Shown here: piece by piece, positions 1 through 6,927 of the stretch
Layout of the letters: each line of letters opens with the position of its first letter
How positions within the stretch are numbered: position 1 is the stretch's first letter
Assembly: GCA_900544975.1 (NCBI GenBank)
Contig: UQXI01000035.1
Coordinates: 1 to 26,504 of the forward strand
Source of the DNA: an uncultured Eubacteriales bacterium
Lineage (GTDB): Bacteria; Bacillota; Clostridia; Oscillospirales; Oscillospiraceae
Direction of reading: 5' to 3'
Length of the DNA: 26,504 nucleotides
Translations under genes and position numbers: made by a program
Notes under the pieces: generated by a model
Database searches by the model: none
The model's input: only the letters and a program-made list of their open reading frames with translations
Told to the model about the DNA's origin: nothing

Positions 1-6
1 TTCGCT

Positions 7-43
7 TTCGGCCCCGACTCGCTCCGCTGGACTCGGGGCCGAA
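7..43. repeat. GC-rich inverted repeat at the left edge
   Basis: The arms TTCGGCCCCGA (7-17) and TCGGGGCCGAA (33-43) are perfect 11-bp complements around a 15-nt loop. It may be the terminator of a gene outside the window, but no clear T-run follows (only ATTTTG some 10 nt later). No gene is visible between here and the rpsB promoter at 257. Confidence 0.5.
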
Positions 44-256
44 GGGGACGGGGATTTTGCTCTCCCGCAATTGATTTTCACTGTTTATTGCACGTCGGCG
101 CAAAGTGAACTTTGCACCGACGTCATTTTATTTCTACGAAACAAGGTGACACATCTGTCCGCTCCCCTTATTCCTCCTTTCCAATGTGGAAGGTCAAGAA
201 AGTCCGCCGTCGAAGGAACGCCTTGTGAAAAAGGTGGAAAATCCAGAAAAAAATAC

Positions 257-285
257 TTGCAATTGCGGTTTCCATTTGTTACAAT
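257..285 (+). promoter_or_regulatory. Predicted sigma-A promoter of rpsB-tsf
   Basis: TTGCAA (257-262) and TACAAT (280-285) are separated by 17 nt. Transcription would start near 292, giving a leader of about 124 nt before rpsB. Confidence 0.65.
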
Positions 286-294
286 ATTCTAGCG

Positions 295-386
295 TGGCGC
301 AAAGCGCCATAGTTTCAAAACCACACACCCGGGGATCAGGCCCGCAGGTGCCGCCGAGGCGGTGCGTTCCTGAGATGATCGGGGTG
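295..386 (+). promoter_or_regulatory. Structured rpsB leader RNA, possible S2 autoregulatory site
   Basis: A 6-bp hairpin TGGCGC-AAA-GCGCCA (295-309) is followed by a longer folded segment. In it CACCC (326-330) can pair with GGGTG (382-386), GATCA with TGATC, and a CCGCC/GGCGG stem lies inside. Ribosomal protein operons are often controlled by leader RNAs that mimic the rRNA site of the encoded protein. Such a role for S2 here is inferred from position and folding only; I do not match it to a specific described leader family. Confidence 0.45.
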
Positions 387-415
387 GAGGCAAAACAAAA
401 AGGAGAAACAACATT

Positions 416-1162
416 ATGGCAGTCGTATCTATGAAACAATTGCTGGAAGCCGGCGTGCACTTTGGTCACCAGACCCGCCGCTGGAACCCCAAAATGGCCC
501 CCTATATCTACACCGAGCGGAACGGGATCTATATCATTGACCTGCAGAAGACCGTGAAGAAGCTGGAAGAGGCCTACTCCTTCGTGCGTGAGCTGGCCGC
601 CAATGGCGAGAGCCTTCTCTTCGTGGGTACCAAGAAGCAGGCCCAGGAAGCCATCAAGGAAGAGTCTGAGCGGGCTGGCCAGTTCTTCGTCAACGCCCGT
701 TGGTTGGGCGGTATGCTGACCAACTTCCGCACCATGCGGACCCGGATTGACCGTCTGGCTCAGCTGCGGAAGATGGAAGAGGATGGCACCTTTGCCATGC
801 TCCCCAAGAAGGAAGTCATCAAGCACCAGGGCGAAATCGCCAAGCTGGAGAAGTACCTGGGCGGCGTGAAGGAAATGAAGAAGCTCCCCGGCGCCCTCTT
901 CATTGTGGATCCCCGCAAAGAGCGCAACGCCATCGCCGAGGCCCGGAAGCTGGGCATTCCCATTGTGGCCATTGTGGATACCAACTGCGATCCCGATGAG
1001 ATTGATTACGTGATTCCCGGCAACGATGACGCCATCCGCGCCATCCGCCTCATCGCCGCCACCATGGCCAACGCCGTGATGGAAGGCCGCCAGGGCGAGA
1101 GCTACAGCGAAGAGCCCGCCGCCCCTGCCCCCGAGGCCTCCGAGGCCCCCGCTGCTGAATAA
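416..1162 (+). CDS. rpsB: 30S ribosomal protein S2
   Basis: The 248-residue protein is ribosomal protein S2, which sits at the head-body junction of the 30S subunit and is added late in assembly. The family hallmarks are plain: an N-terminal MKQLLEAGVHFGHQTRRWNPKM segment read as the S2 signature, the YIIDLQKT strand, LLFVGTKKQAQ, a VNARWLGGMLTN core, and the NAIAEARKLGIPIVAIVDTN region near the C-terminus. The last 20 or so residues are an Ala/Pro/Glu-rich tail that varies between species. The start is set by AAGGAG at 400-405, 10 nt before ATG. It is followed by tsf in the usual rpsB-tsf order and shares its promoter at 257-285. Function is certain by family; only the leader regulation is open. 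Confidence 0.98.
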   Translation: MAVVSMKQLLEAGVHFGHQTRRWNPKMAPYIYTERNGIYIIDLQKTVKKLEEAYSFVRELAANGESLLFVGTKKQAQEAIKEESERAGQFFVNARWLGGMLTNFRTMRTRIDRLAQLRKMEEDGTFAMLPKKEVIKHQGEIAKLEKYLGGVKEMKKLPGALFIVDPRKERNAIAEARKLGIPIVAIVDTNCDPDEIDYVIPGNDDAIRAIRLIAATMANAVMEGRQGESYSEEPAAPAPEASEAPAAE

Positions 1163-1173
1163 CAAATCCAATT

Positions 1174-1238
1174 GAGGGGCTGTTGCCAGACGGAACGGTC
1201 AGGATGCGTCCTGATCCCCCGCTCTTGGTAACAGCCTC
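1174..1238 (+). other. rpsB-tsf intergenic stem-loop
   Basis: The spacer between rpsB and tsf folds into a long compound hairpin. An outer stem GCTGTTGCCA/TGGTAACAGC has one G-U pair, extended by GAGG/CCTC with a bulged G, and an inner stem-loop GTCAGGA-TGCG-TCCTGAT sits inside. There is no T-run, so it is not a standard terminator. It may be an mRNA processing or stability site that sets the S2 to EF-Ts ratio, or a partial attenuator. The role is inferred. Confidence 0.55.
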
Positions 1239-1276
1239 TTCGAAGAAATGAAGACGTCTAATAGGAGGATATTATT

Positions 1277-2203
1277 ATGGCATTTACTGCTGCTGACGTA
1301 AAGAAACTGCGTGAAATGACCAATGTAGGCATGATGGACTGCAAGAAGGCCCTGACTGCCTCTGAGGGCGACATGGACAAGGCCGTGGAGTGGCTCCGTG
1401 AAAAGGGCCTGGCCGCTGCCGCCAAGAAGTCCGGCCGGATTGCCGCCGAAGGCGCTGTCTGCGCCATCGTGGAAGATGGCGTTGGCGCCATCGTGGAAGT
1501 CAACTGCGAAACCGACTTCGCCGCCCAGTCCGACAAGTTCACCGGCTTTGTGAAGGACGTGGCTGACGTCGTCGTCAAGGCCGCTCCCGCTGACCTGGAC
1601 GCCCTTTTGGCTGCCAACTACCCCAACACCGACAAGACCGTGGGTGAAATGATCCCCGAGAAGGTCCTGGTCATCGGTGAGAACCTGAAGGTTCGCCGCT
1701 TTGCCCGGTACGCCACTGGCGTGACCGTCCCCTATATCCACATGGCCGGCCGCATCGGCGTTCTGGTGAATATGGAAGTGGAAGGCATCGACGCCGCCGC
1801 TGTCACCGAGCTGGGCAAGGATCTGTGCATGCAGGTCGCCGCTATGAATCCCTCCTTCTGCGACAAGGCAGACGTGGACCAGACCACCCTGGACAAGGAG
1901 AAGGAAATCCAGCTGGCCCTCATGGACAACGATCCCAAGATGGCTTCCAAGCCTCTGCAGGTGAAGGAAAAGATCGTCCTGGGCAAGATGAGCAAATACT
2001 ACGGAGAGAACTGCCTGATGCAGATGGAGTTCGTCAAGGAGAAGGGCGTCTCCGTGGAACAGCACGTGGCCGCCATCGCCAAGGAACTGGGCGGCAAGAT
2101 CTCCGTCAAGTCCTTCGTCCGCTTCGAGCGGGGCGAGGGCATCGAGAAGAAGCAGGAAGACTTCGCCGCCGAAGTCGCTGCGCAGATGAACATGGGCAAA
2201 TAA
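1277..2203 (+). CDS. tsf: Translation elongation factor Ts
   Basis: EF-Ts is the guanine nucleotide exchange factor that recycles EF-Tu-GDP in the cytoplasm. The 308-residue length is typical of full-size bacterial EF-Ts. The N-terminal UBA-like domain (about 1-55) carries the signature TNVGMMDCKKAL, with Asn where many species have Asp. It is followed by KGLAAAAKKSGRIAAEG, then the core marker VNCETDFAA near residue 80 and two alpha/beta core subdomains ending in VKSFVRFERGEGIEKK. AGGAGG at 1263-1268 lies 8 nt before ATG. The gene follows rpsB after a 114-nt structured spacer and is closed by a strong terminator, so the two form one operon. Confidence 0.98.
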   Translation: MAFTAADVKKLREMTNVGMMDCKKALTASEGDMDKAVEWLREKGLAAAAKKSGRIAAEGAVCAIVEDGVGAIVEVNCETDFAAQSDKFTGFVKDVADVVVKAAPADLDALLAANYPNTDKTVGEMIPEKVLVIGENLKVRRFARYATGVTVPYIHMAGRIGVLVNMEVEGIDAAAVTELGKDLCMQVAAMNPSFCDKADVDQTTLDKEKEIQLALMDNDPKMASKPLQVKEKIVLGKMSKYYGENCLMQMEFVKEKGVSVEQHVAAIAKELGGKISVKSFVRFERGEGIEKKQEDFAAEVAAQMNMGK

Positions 2204-2216
2204 TTCCCAAAACCTT

Positions 2217-2262
2217 CAGGGACCTATTGCAAGACTTCACGCTTGCAATAGGTCCCTGTTTT
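2217..2262 (+). terminator. Rho-independent terminator of rpsB-tsf
   Basis: A perfect 17-bp stem (arms 2217-2233 and 2242-2258, CAGGGACCTATTGCAAG and its complement) with an 8-nt loop is followed by TTTTG. It begins 14 nt after the tsf stop. Confidence 0.93.
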
Positions 2263-2281
2263 GTTCTGTGAAGCCGGTCTG

Positions 2282-2310
2282 CGTAGGGGCGCACACTGTG
2301 CGCCCCTACG
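2282..2310. repeat. Perfect GC-rich palindrome after clpB
   Basis: The arms CGTAGGGGCGCAC (2282-2294) and GTGCGCCCCTACG (2298-2310) form a 13-bp stem with a 3-nt loop. It lies 4 nt beyond the clpB stop codon. No T-tract follows on the minus strand, so it is a poor intrinsic terminator. The 'TAGGGGCG..CGCCCCTA' form resembles the short interspersed palindromes common in clostridial genomes (REP-like). It may protect the 3' end of the clpB mRNA. Only one copy is seen in this window. Confidence 0.6.
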
Positions 2311-2314
2311 GAGT

Positions 2315-4915
2315 TTACTGTGGATCACCCAATGTCAGACTTCCGTTTTCCACATCCACCGTCACCGTCTGTCCAGGCAGAATGGCCCCCTCCAGGATTC
2401 TCCGGGCCAAAAGGGTCTCCACCGTGTGCTGCACATACCGGCGTAGAGGCCGGGCGCCATACTGGGGGTCGTAGGCCTCCTCCACAATCCATTGTTTGGC
2501 TCCCTCCGTCAGGCGGCAGGCAATTTCCTGTCCTTGCAGCCGCCGGTTCAGGCGGTCAATTTGCAGATCAATGATTGCGGTCACATCCGCCTTGCTCAGG
2601 GGCTTGTAGAAGACGGTTTCGTCCAGCCGGTTCAAGAACTCCGGTCGGAAGGACTGGTGCAGGAGCTGCAACACCTGGCTTCTAGCCGTCTCAGAGATGG
2701 CCCCATCCGGCCCAATCCCCTCCAAGAGGTACTGAGAGCCCAGGTTGGAGGTAAGGATGAGAATGGTGTTCTTAAAGTCTACGGTCCGGCCCTGGGAGTC
2801 TGTGATTCGCCCGTCGTCCAGAACCTGCAGCAGGACATTGAACACGTCGGGATGGGCCTTTTCCACTTCATCAAAGAGCACCACGGAATAGGGCTTCCGC
2901 CGGACCGCCTCGGTAAGCTGGCCGCCCTCCTCATAGCCCACATATCCAGGAGGCGCTCCAATCAGCCGGGACACGGCAAACTTCTCCATATACTCGGACA
3001 TATCAATCCGGACCAGGTTATTCTCGTCATCAAACAGGGCCTCCGCCAGGCTCTTAGCCAGCTCCGTCTTGCCCACGCCGGTGGGCCCCAGGAAGAGGAA
3101 AGAGCCAATGGGGCGATTGGGATCCTGAATCCCAGCCCGGCTCCGTTGGATGGCTTCCGTCACCGCCTGGACTGCCTCTTCCTGGCCCACCACCCGGCGG
3201 TGCAGGGTCTCATCCAGGTGCAGGAGCTTCTCCCGTTCCCCCTGGACCAGCTTGGCTACGGGGATGCCGGTCCACCGCTCCACAATCCGGGCGATTTCCT
3301 CTTCCGTTACCTTATCCCGCAGCATACTGGACTCCCGGGCATTCTGCGCCACCTGCTCCTCCGCCTCCAGAAGCCGCTTGGCCTCGGGCAGGCGGCCATA
3401 TTTCAATTCGGCGGCCTTCTCCAGATCGTAGCTCTGCTCCGCTGCCTCAATCTGCCGGTTCAACTCCTCGATTTTCTCCCGGAGCTGTTGGACCCGGCCA
3501 ATGGCGTTCTTCTCGTTCTCCCACTGGGCCTTCTTGGAGTTGAACTGCTCCCGCTCCTCTGCCAGCTCCTTTTGAAGCTCTGCCAGCCGGGCTTTGGACC
3601 GGGGATCCTCTTCCTTCTTGAGGGCAGCCTCCTCAATTTCCATTTGAATGATCTTCCGGGACACCATATCCAGCTCTGTGGGCATAGAATCCATCTCGGT
3701 GCGGATCAGGGCACACCCCTCATCCACAAGGTCAATGGCTTTGTCTGGCAGGAACCGGTCGGAAATATACCGGTGAGACAGGGTTGCCGCAGCAATGATG
3801 GCGGCATCTGTGATCTTCACCCCATGGTAGACCTCATAGCGCTCCTTCAAGCCCCGCAAAATGGCAATGGTGTCCTCCACTGTGGGCTCACTCACCAGCA
3901 CCGGCTGGAACCGCCGCTCCAACGCCGGGTCCTTTTCAATATACTTCCGATACTCGTCCAAGGTGGTGGCGCCGATGCAGTGGAGCTCCCCCCGGGCCAG
4001 CATCGGCTTCAGCAGGTTCCCGGCATCCATGGAGCCCTCGGTTTTCCCTGCCCCTACAATGGTGTGCAGCTCGTCAATGAAGAGCAGGATCTTTCCCTCG
4101 GACTTTTTCACCTCTGCCAGAACTGCCTTCAACCGTTCTTCAAATTCCCCCCGGTATTTTGCGCCTGCAATGAGAGCCCCCATATCCAGGGAGAAAATGG
4201 TCTTATCCTGGAGATTTTTCGGCACATCTCCCCGCACAATCCGCTGGGCCAGCCCCTCGGCAATGGCCGTCTTGCCCACGCCAGGCTCGCCGATCAAGAC
4301 CGGGTTGTTCTTGGTCTTCCGACTCAGAATCCGGATCACATTCCGAATTTCCTCATCCCGTCCAATGACGGGATCCATTTTTTGCTCCTTGGCCCGGCGG
4401 ACCAGGTCCGTACCGTATTTCTCCAGGGCCTCATAGGTGTCCTCCGGGCTGTCGGATGTCACCCGCTGGTTGCCCCGGATGGCCTGGAGGGCCTGTAAAC
4501 AGTCCTCTTTGGTAATGCGATAGGTCCCCATCAGCTCCTTGACTGGGCCCTGAGCCGCCTCCACCAGCGCCAGGAGCAGATGCTCCACCGACACATACTC
4601 ATCCTTCATACTGGCCGCCAAGTGCTCAGCCAGTTGGAACACATCGTCTACCCCCTGGGAGATATAAAACTTATCTGCTTCTCGGCCACCGGAGACCCGG
4701 GGCAGCTTGTCAAGCTCCGCCTGTGCCGCCGCCTCCAGGCTCTCCACTGTGACGCCCAGCTTCCGTAAGATTTGCGGCGCCAGCCCGCCCTCCTGCTGCA
4801 GCAGCGCCAGCAAGAGATGAATCTGCTCCATCTGCTGGTGATGATTTTCCTGGGCCAGGATCTGCGCGCCCTGTACTGCCTCCAGGGACTTTCTGGTATA
4901 TTGGTTAAAATTCAT
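2315..4915 (-). CDS. clpB: ATP-dependent disaggregase ClpB
   Basis: ClpB is a hexameric AAA+ chaperone that threads aggregated proteins through its pore and works with DnaK. The 866-residue protein has all the parts: the N-terminal Clp-N repeat domain (about 1-145), AAA-1 with Walker A GEPGVGKT near residue 205 and Walker B LLFIDELH, the long coiled-coil middle domain (about 395-520, Glu/Lys-rich, the feature separating ClpB from ClpA/ClpC), and AAA-2 with GPTGVGKT, FDEVEKAHPDV and the pore loop GYVGYEEGG. The start is taken at MNFNQYTRKS (4915), with AGGAG 8 nt upstream, rather than at an in-frame start 45 nt earlier whose extension reads through spacer and CIRCE sequence. It stands alone, preceded by a CIRCE operator and a consensus promoter, so heat-shock control by HrcA is expected. 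Confidence 0.98.
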   Translation of the reverse strand: MNFNQYTRKSLEAVQGAQILAQENHHQQMEQIHLLLALLQQEGGLAPQILRKLGVTVESLEAAAQAELDKLPRVSGGREADKFYISQGVDDVFQLAEHLAASMKDEYVSVEHLLLALVEAAQGPVKELMGTYRITKEDCLQALQAIRGNQRVTSDSPEDTYEALEKYGTDLVRRAKEQKMDPVIGRDEEIRNVIRILSRKTKNNPVLIGEPGVGKTAIAEGLAQRIVRGDVPKNLQDKTIFSLDMGALIAGAKYRGEFEERLKAVLAEVKKSEGKILLFIDELHTIVGAGKTEGSMDAGNLLKPMLARGELHCIGATTLDEYRKYIEKDPALERRFQPVLVSEPTVEDTIAILRGLKERYEVYHGVKITDAAIIAAATLSHRYISDRFLPDKAIDLVDEGCALIRTEMDSMPTELDMVSRKIIQMEIEEAALKKEEDPRSKARLAELQKELAEEREQFNSKKAQWENEKNAIGRVQQLREKIEELNRQIEAAEQSYDLEKAAELKYGRLPEAKRLLEAEEQVAQNARESSMLRDKVTEEEIARIVERWTGIPVAKLVQGEREKLLHLDETLHRRVVGQEEAVQAVTEAIQRSRAGIQDPNRPIGSFLFLGPTGVGKTELAKSLAEALFDDENNLVRIDMSEYMEKFAVSRLIGAPPGYVGYEEGGQLTEAVRRKPYSVVLFDEVEKAHPDVFNVLLQVLDDGRITDSQGRTVDFKNTILILTSNLGSQYLLEGIGPDGAISETARSQVLQLLHQSFRPEFLNRLDETVFYKPLSKADVTAIIDLQIDRLNRRLQGQEIACRLTEGAKQWIVEEAYDPQYGARPLRRYVQHTVETLLARRILEGAILPGQTVTVDVENGSLTLGDPQ

Positions 4916-4953
4916 ATGCGACACTCCTTCCGCAGCCAACCGGGCCGCCCGGT

Positions 4954-4980
4954 TTAGCACTCTCGAGTCAAGAGTGCTAA
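4954..4980 (-). promoter_or_regulatory. CIRCE operator (HrcA binding site) of clpB
   Basis: The sequence matches the CIRCE consensus exactly: TTAGCACTC (4954-4962), a 9-nt spacer, GAGTGCTAA (4972-4980). It lies between the promoter and the start of clpB, just past the expected transcription start. HrcA repressor binding there would block clpB transcription outside heat stress. Confidence 0.96.
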
Positions 4981-4995
4981 CTTTCTTTTGTATTC

Positions 4996-5023
4996 ACTAT
5001 ACCCCCTTTTTTCAAAATGTCAA
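4996..5023 (-). promoter_or_regulatory. Sigma-A promoter of clpB
   Basis: On the minus strand TTGACA (5023-5018) is followed by a 16-nt spacer and TATAGT (5001-4996). Transcription would start near 4989, about 10 nt before the CIRCE element. Confidence 0.9.
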
Positions 5024-5176
5024 GGGGAACACAAAAAATTCACAAATCCGCTACAAACCCCTGCCCTTCTATTCTGCCCGATTTCTCCGAAATGCAGGAG
5101 CCTCCCCTACCCGATTTTCCACCTCCGCACTGCAAGTATCCAACGGGAACTTCATAGTATCTTAACATCTCGCAGC

Positions 5177-5204
5177 TTACATCTTAATAATTCTCCGCTA
5201 TACT
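5177..5204 (+). promoter_or_regulatory. Possible plus-strand promoter in the clpB upstream gap
   Basis: TTACAT (5177-5182), a 16-nt spacer and TATACT (5199-5204) resemble a sigma-A promoter pointing away from clpB. No open reading frame with a ribosome binding site follows before the terminator at 5253-5293. Confidence 0.4.
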
Positions 5205-5210
5205 AAAGGT

Positions 5211-5293
5211 AGGTGTTTTTTCATTTTTGCCTCTCTTTTATCTGTTGGAAAGCGCCCCGCCGCCGGTCTGGTCAACCGGAGGCGGGGCGTTTT
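5211..5293 (+). ncRNA. Candidate small RNA (about 85 nt)
   Basis: A transcript from the promoter-like site at 5177-5204 would run through a U-rich, unstructured 5' part (with TTTTTT at 5216-5221) and end at a strong GC hairpin followed by TTTT. That layout fits a trans-acting small RNA, but it rests only on predicted signals. The same hairpin may simply be the terminator of the converging minus-strand gene. Confidence 0.3.
5253..5293. terminator. Intrinsic terminator, probably bidirectional
   Basis: CGCCCCGCC (5253-5261) pairs with GGCGGGGCG (5281-5289), with an inner CCGGT/ACCGG stem (5263-5267 and 5275-5279). TTTT follows on the plus strand (5290-5293), and a shorter CTTTCC on the minus strand. 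It lies 33 nt beyond the stop of the CNNM-type gene, so it likely ends that minus-strand transcript as well. Confidence 0.8.
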
Positions 5294-5325
5294 CTGTATG
5301 CCAGTTTCTGTCCCGGACTTACCAT

Positions 5326-6657
5326 TCATTCTGTCTCTTCCCCATTTTGGGGCTCCAGCCGGCATACCAACGCCCGCTGAATGCGATGGTCCCGGATCAG
5401 CTGCACCTTCACATGGAGGCCACAAACATCCACCTCCGGCTGTGCCCCGTCCATGGGAATGGCGCCCAGGGCACCAAAAACCAGGCCGCCAAACGTATCA
5501 TATTCCTCCAGCGGCAGCTCCACACCCAGTTCCCGGGCCACTTCATCCAGCGGCGCCGCGCCCTGAATCCGCCAAGTCTGGGAGTCGACCCGCTCCACCT
5601 CCGGAGCCTCCTCTTCTGTCGTCCCTTCGTCGTCAAAGTCTCCCACCAGCTGCTCCAGCAAATCGTTGATGGTCACAATGCCGCTGAGTCCGCCGTACTC
5701 ATCCAGGACCACTGCAAACCGGTTTCGGCTGCTCTTCATATTCCGGAACAGTACGTCTGCCTTCACCGTCTCTGGCACAAAATAGGCCGGTTTCACCGCC
5801 TGATCCAGCACATTCTCCCGGCTGTGGTCTGTCAAGCGGAAATAGTCCTTGGTATTGAGGACACCCACCACCTGATCCACAGACTCCTGGCACACGGGAT
5901 ACAGATTGTGTCGGCTTCCCCGGATGGTCTCCGCCCACTGCTCCGGGCTTTCATCCAGCCAAAGCAAATCCACTTCCGTCCGATGGGTGGCGATTTCTCC
6001 CGCAGTGAGATCGTCAAATTCAAACACATTTTGAATAAAGCTCTGCTCCTCCCGGTCAATCGCGCCCCGCGCACCGCCAACGTCCACCATCATCCGAATC
6101 TCTTCCTCGCTGACCTCTTCCTCGTCCCCGTCCGGGTCTACATGCAGCAGCCGCAGAACCCCGTTGACCGAGACAGTCAAGAGCCATACCAAGGGGGCAA
6201 AGAACTTGGAGATGGTGGTAATGAGCCCAGACATCCCCAGAGCCAACTGCTCCGACTTCTTCATAGCCAGCCGCTTTGGTACCAGCTCTCCGAACACCAG
6301 GGTGAAATAAGACAAAATAATGGTAATCAGAATCACCGAAATGGTATCCAGCGTCTTGGCAGGAATCCCAACCCCCAGACCGACCAGCCAGTCTACCAGC
6401 AATTCCGAGAAATTATCTGCGGCAAAGGCGCTGCCCAAAAAACCGGACAACGTAATGGCAACCTGGATCGTCGCCAAAAACCGGGCCGGCTGCACCGTCA
6501 GCTTACGCAGCCGGGCTGCCTTCCGGTTACCGTCAGCTGCCATACGCTCCAGCTTGGTCTCGTTCACAGACAGCACCGCAATTTCGGCGCAGGCAAAGAC
6601 GGCGTTGAGGCCAATCAGCAAAACCTGCAGCAGAAGCTGCCATAAAATATCGTACAT
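5326..6657 (-). CDS. CNNM/CorC-family membrane protein with CBS domains (HlyC/CorC-type)
   Basis: The 443-residue protein has the three-part build of the bacterial CNNM/CorC (former 'hemolysin C') family: an N-terminal DUF21 membrane domain with about four hydrophobic helices (roughly 1-180; FACAEIAVLSVN is the conserved first helix), a CBS pair (about 200-330; DVLFRNMKSSRNRFAVVLDEYGG is the second CBS) and a C-terminal CorC_HlyC domain (WRIQGAAPLDEVARELGV). Family members export or regulate Mg2+ (MpfA, CNNM) and the CBS pair binds nucleotides; the ion handled here is inferred. The start at 6657 has AGGAGG 11 nt upstream. An in-frame start 54 nt earlier would lie between the leader hairpin and this site and is not favoured. 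It is monocistronic with a 180-nt structured leader. Confidence 0.9.
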   Translation of the reverse strand: MYDILWQLLLQVLLIGLNAVFACAEIAVLSVNETKLERMAADGNRKAARLRKLTVQPARFLATIQVAITLSGFLGSAFAADNFSELLVDWLVGLGVGIPAKTLDTISVILITIILSYFTLVFGELVPKRLAMKKSEQLALGMSGLITTISKFFAPLVWLLTVSVNGVLRLLHVDPDGDEEEVSEEEIRMMVDVGGARGAIDREEQSFIQNVFEFDDLTAGEIATHRTEVDLLWLDESPEQWAETIRGSRHNLYPVCQESVDQVVGVLNTKDYFRLTDHSRENVLDQAVKPAYFVPETVKADVLFRNMKSSRNRFAVVLDEYGGLSGIVTINDLLEQLVGDFDDEGTTEEEAPEVERVDSQTWRIQGAAPLDEVARELGVELPLEEYDTFGGLVFGALGAIPMDGAQPEVDVCGLHVKVQLIRDHRIQRALVCRLEPQNGEETE

Positions 6658-6705
6658 CGTGTTATGTTCCTCCTCATCATGTTGGAATGGGGCCTCAGAA
6701 AGCGC

Positions 6706-6755
6706 AAACAAGCACAGTCCGCTGCCGGATCATCCAGCGCAGACTATGCTTGTTC
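6706..6755 (-). promoter_or_regulatory. Long leader hairpin of the CNNM-type gene
   Basis: On the minus strand AACAAGCATAGTC (6754-6742) pairs with GACTGTGCTTGTT (6719-6707) over 13 pairs, including one G-U. The stem continues inward (GC/GC, a bulged A, GCUGG/CCGGC with one G-U) to a 5-nt loop, about 21 pairs in all. No U-run follows, so it is not an intrinsic terminator. Its 5' arm contains the stop codon of the upstream mini-ORF. Segments 6765-6753 can alternatively pair with 6691-6682, nearer the ribosome binding site. Confidence 0.75.
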
Positions 6756-6812
6756 CAATTCCCATATATGGCAGCCAGCGTGGTCGTCGCTGCTACTGTC
6801 ACTGTCGCTCAT
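6744..6812 (-). CDS. Candidate acidic leader peptide (22 residues)
   Basis: The first ATG on the predicted transcript opens a 22-codon frame starting MSDSDSSSDDHAGC and ending at TAG inside the 5' arm of the leader hairpin. The start is about 24 nt after the predicted transcription start and has a weak purine-rich site (AAAGGGAAG) upstream. Four Asp and five Ser lie in the first ten residues. I do not recognise the peptide. Acidic nascent N-termini are known to destabilise ribosomes when Mg2+ is low, and the downstream gene is of a Mg2+-linked family, so a sensing leader peptide is possible. It may also be a chance frame. Confidence 0.4.
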   Translation of the reverse strand: MSDSDSSSDDHAGCHIWELEQA

Positions 6813-6842
6813 GAAAGTCTTCCCTTTCCAAGTTTTGAGAAT

Positions 6843-6870
6843 ATTATACAGATGCCCAGCCAAAAGTCAA
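6843..6870 (-). promoter_or_regulatory. Sigma-A promoter of the CNNM-type gene
   Basis: TTGACT (6870-6865), a 16-nt spacer and TATAAT (6848-6843) on the minus strand. The implied start near 6836 leaves a leader of about 180 nt. Confidence 0.85.
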
Positions 6871-6927
6871 GAGGAATTCTGTCGCTTGTTCCGGACAAAT
6901 CGCCTTAACTGTGGCAACCATGGCCGG

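Noticed and set aside
2492..4498. 668-residue plus-strand open frame
   Set aside because: It is antisense to clpB, has no ribosome binding site, and shows the biased composition of a GC-rich shadow frame.
5227..6645. 472-residue plus-strand open frame
   Set aside because: Antisense to the CNNM-type gene, whose domains are unmistakable.
6658..6840. M-box or yybP-ykoY riboswitch before the CNNM-type gene
   Set aside because: The leader lacks the conserved loop sequences I know for these classes; only a long hairpin and a mini-ORF are supported.
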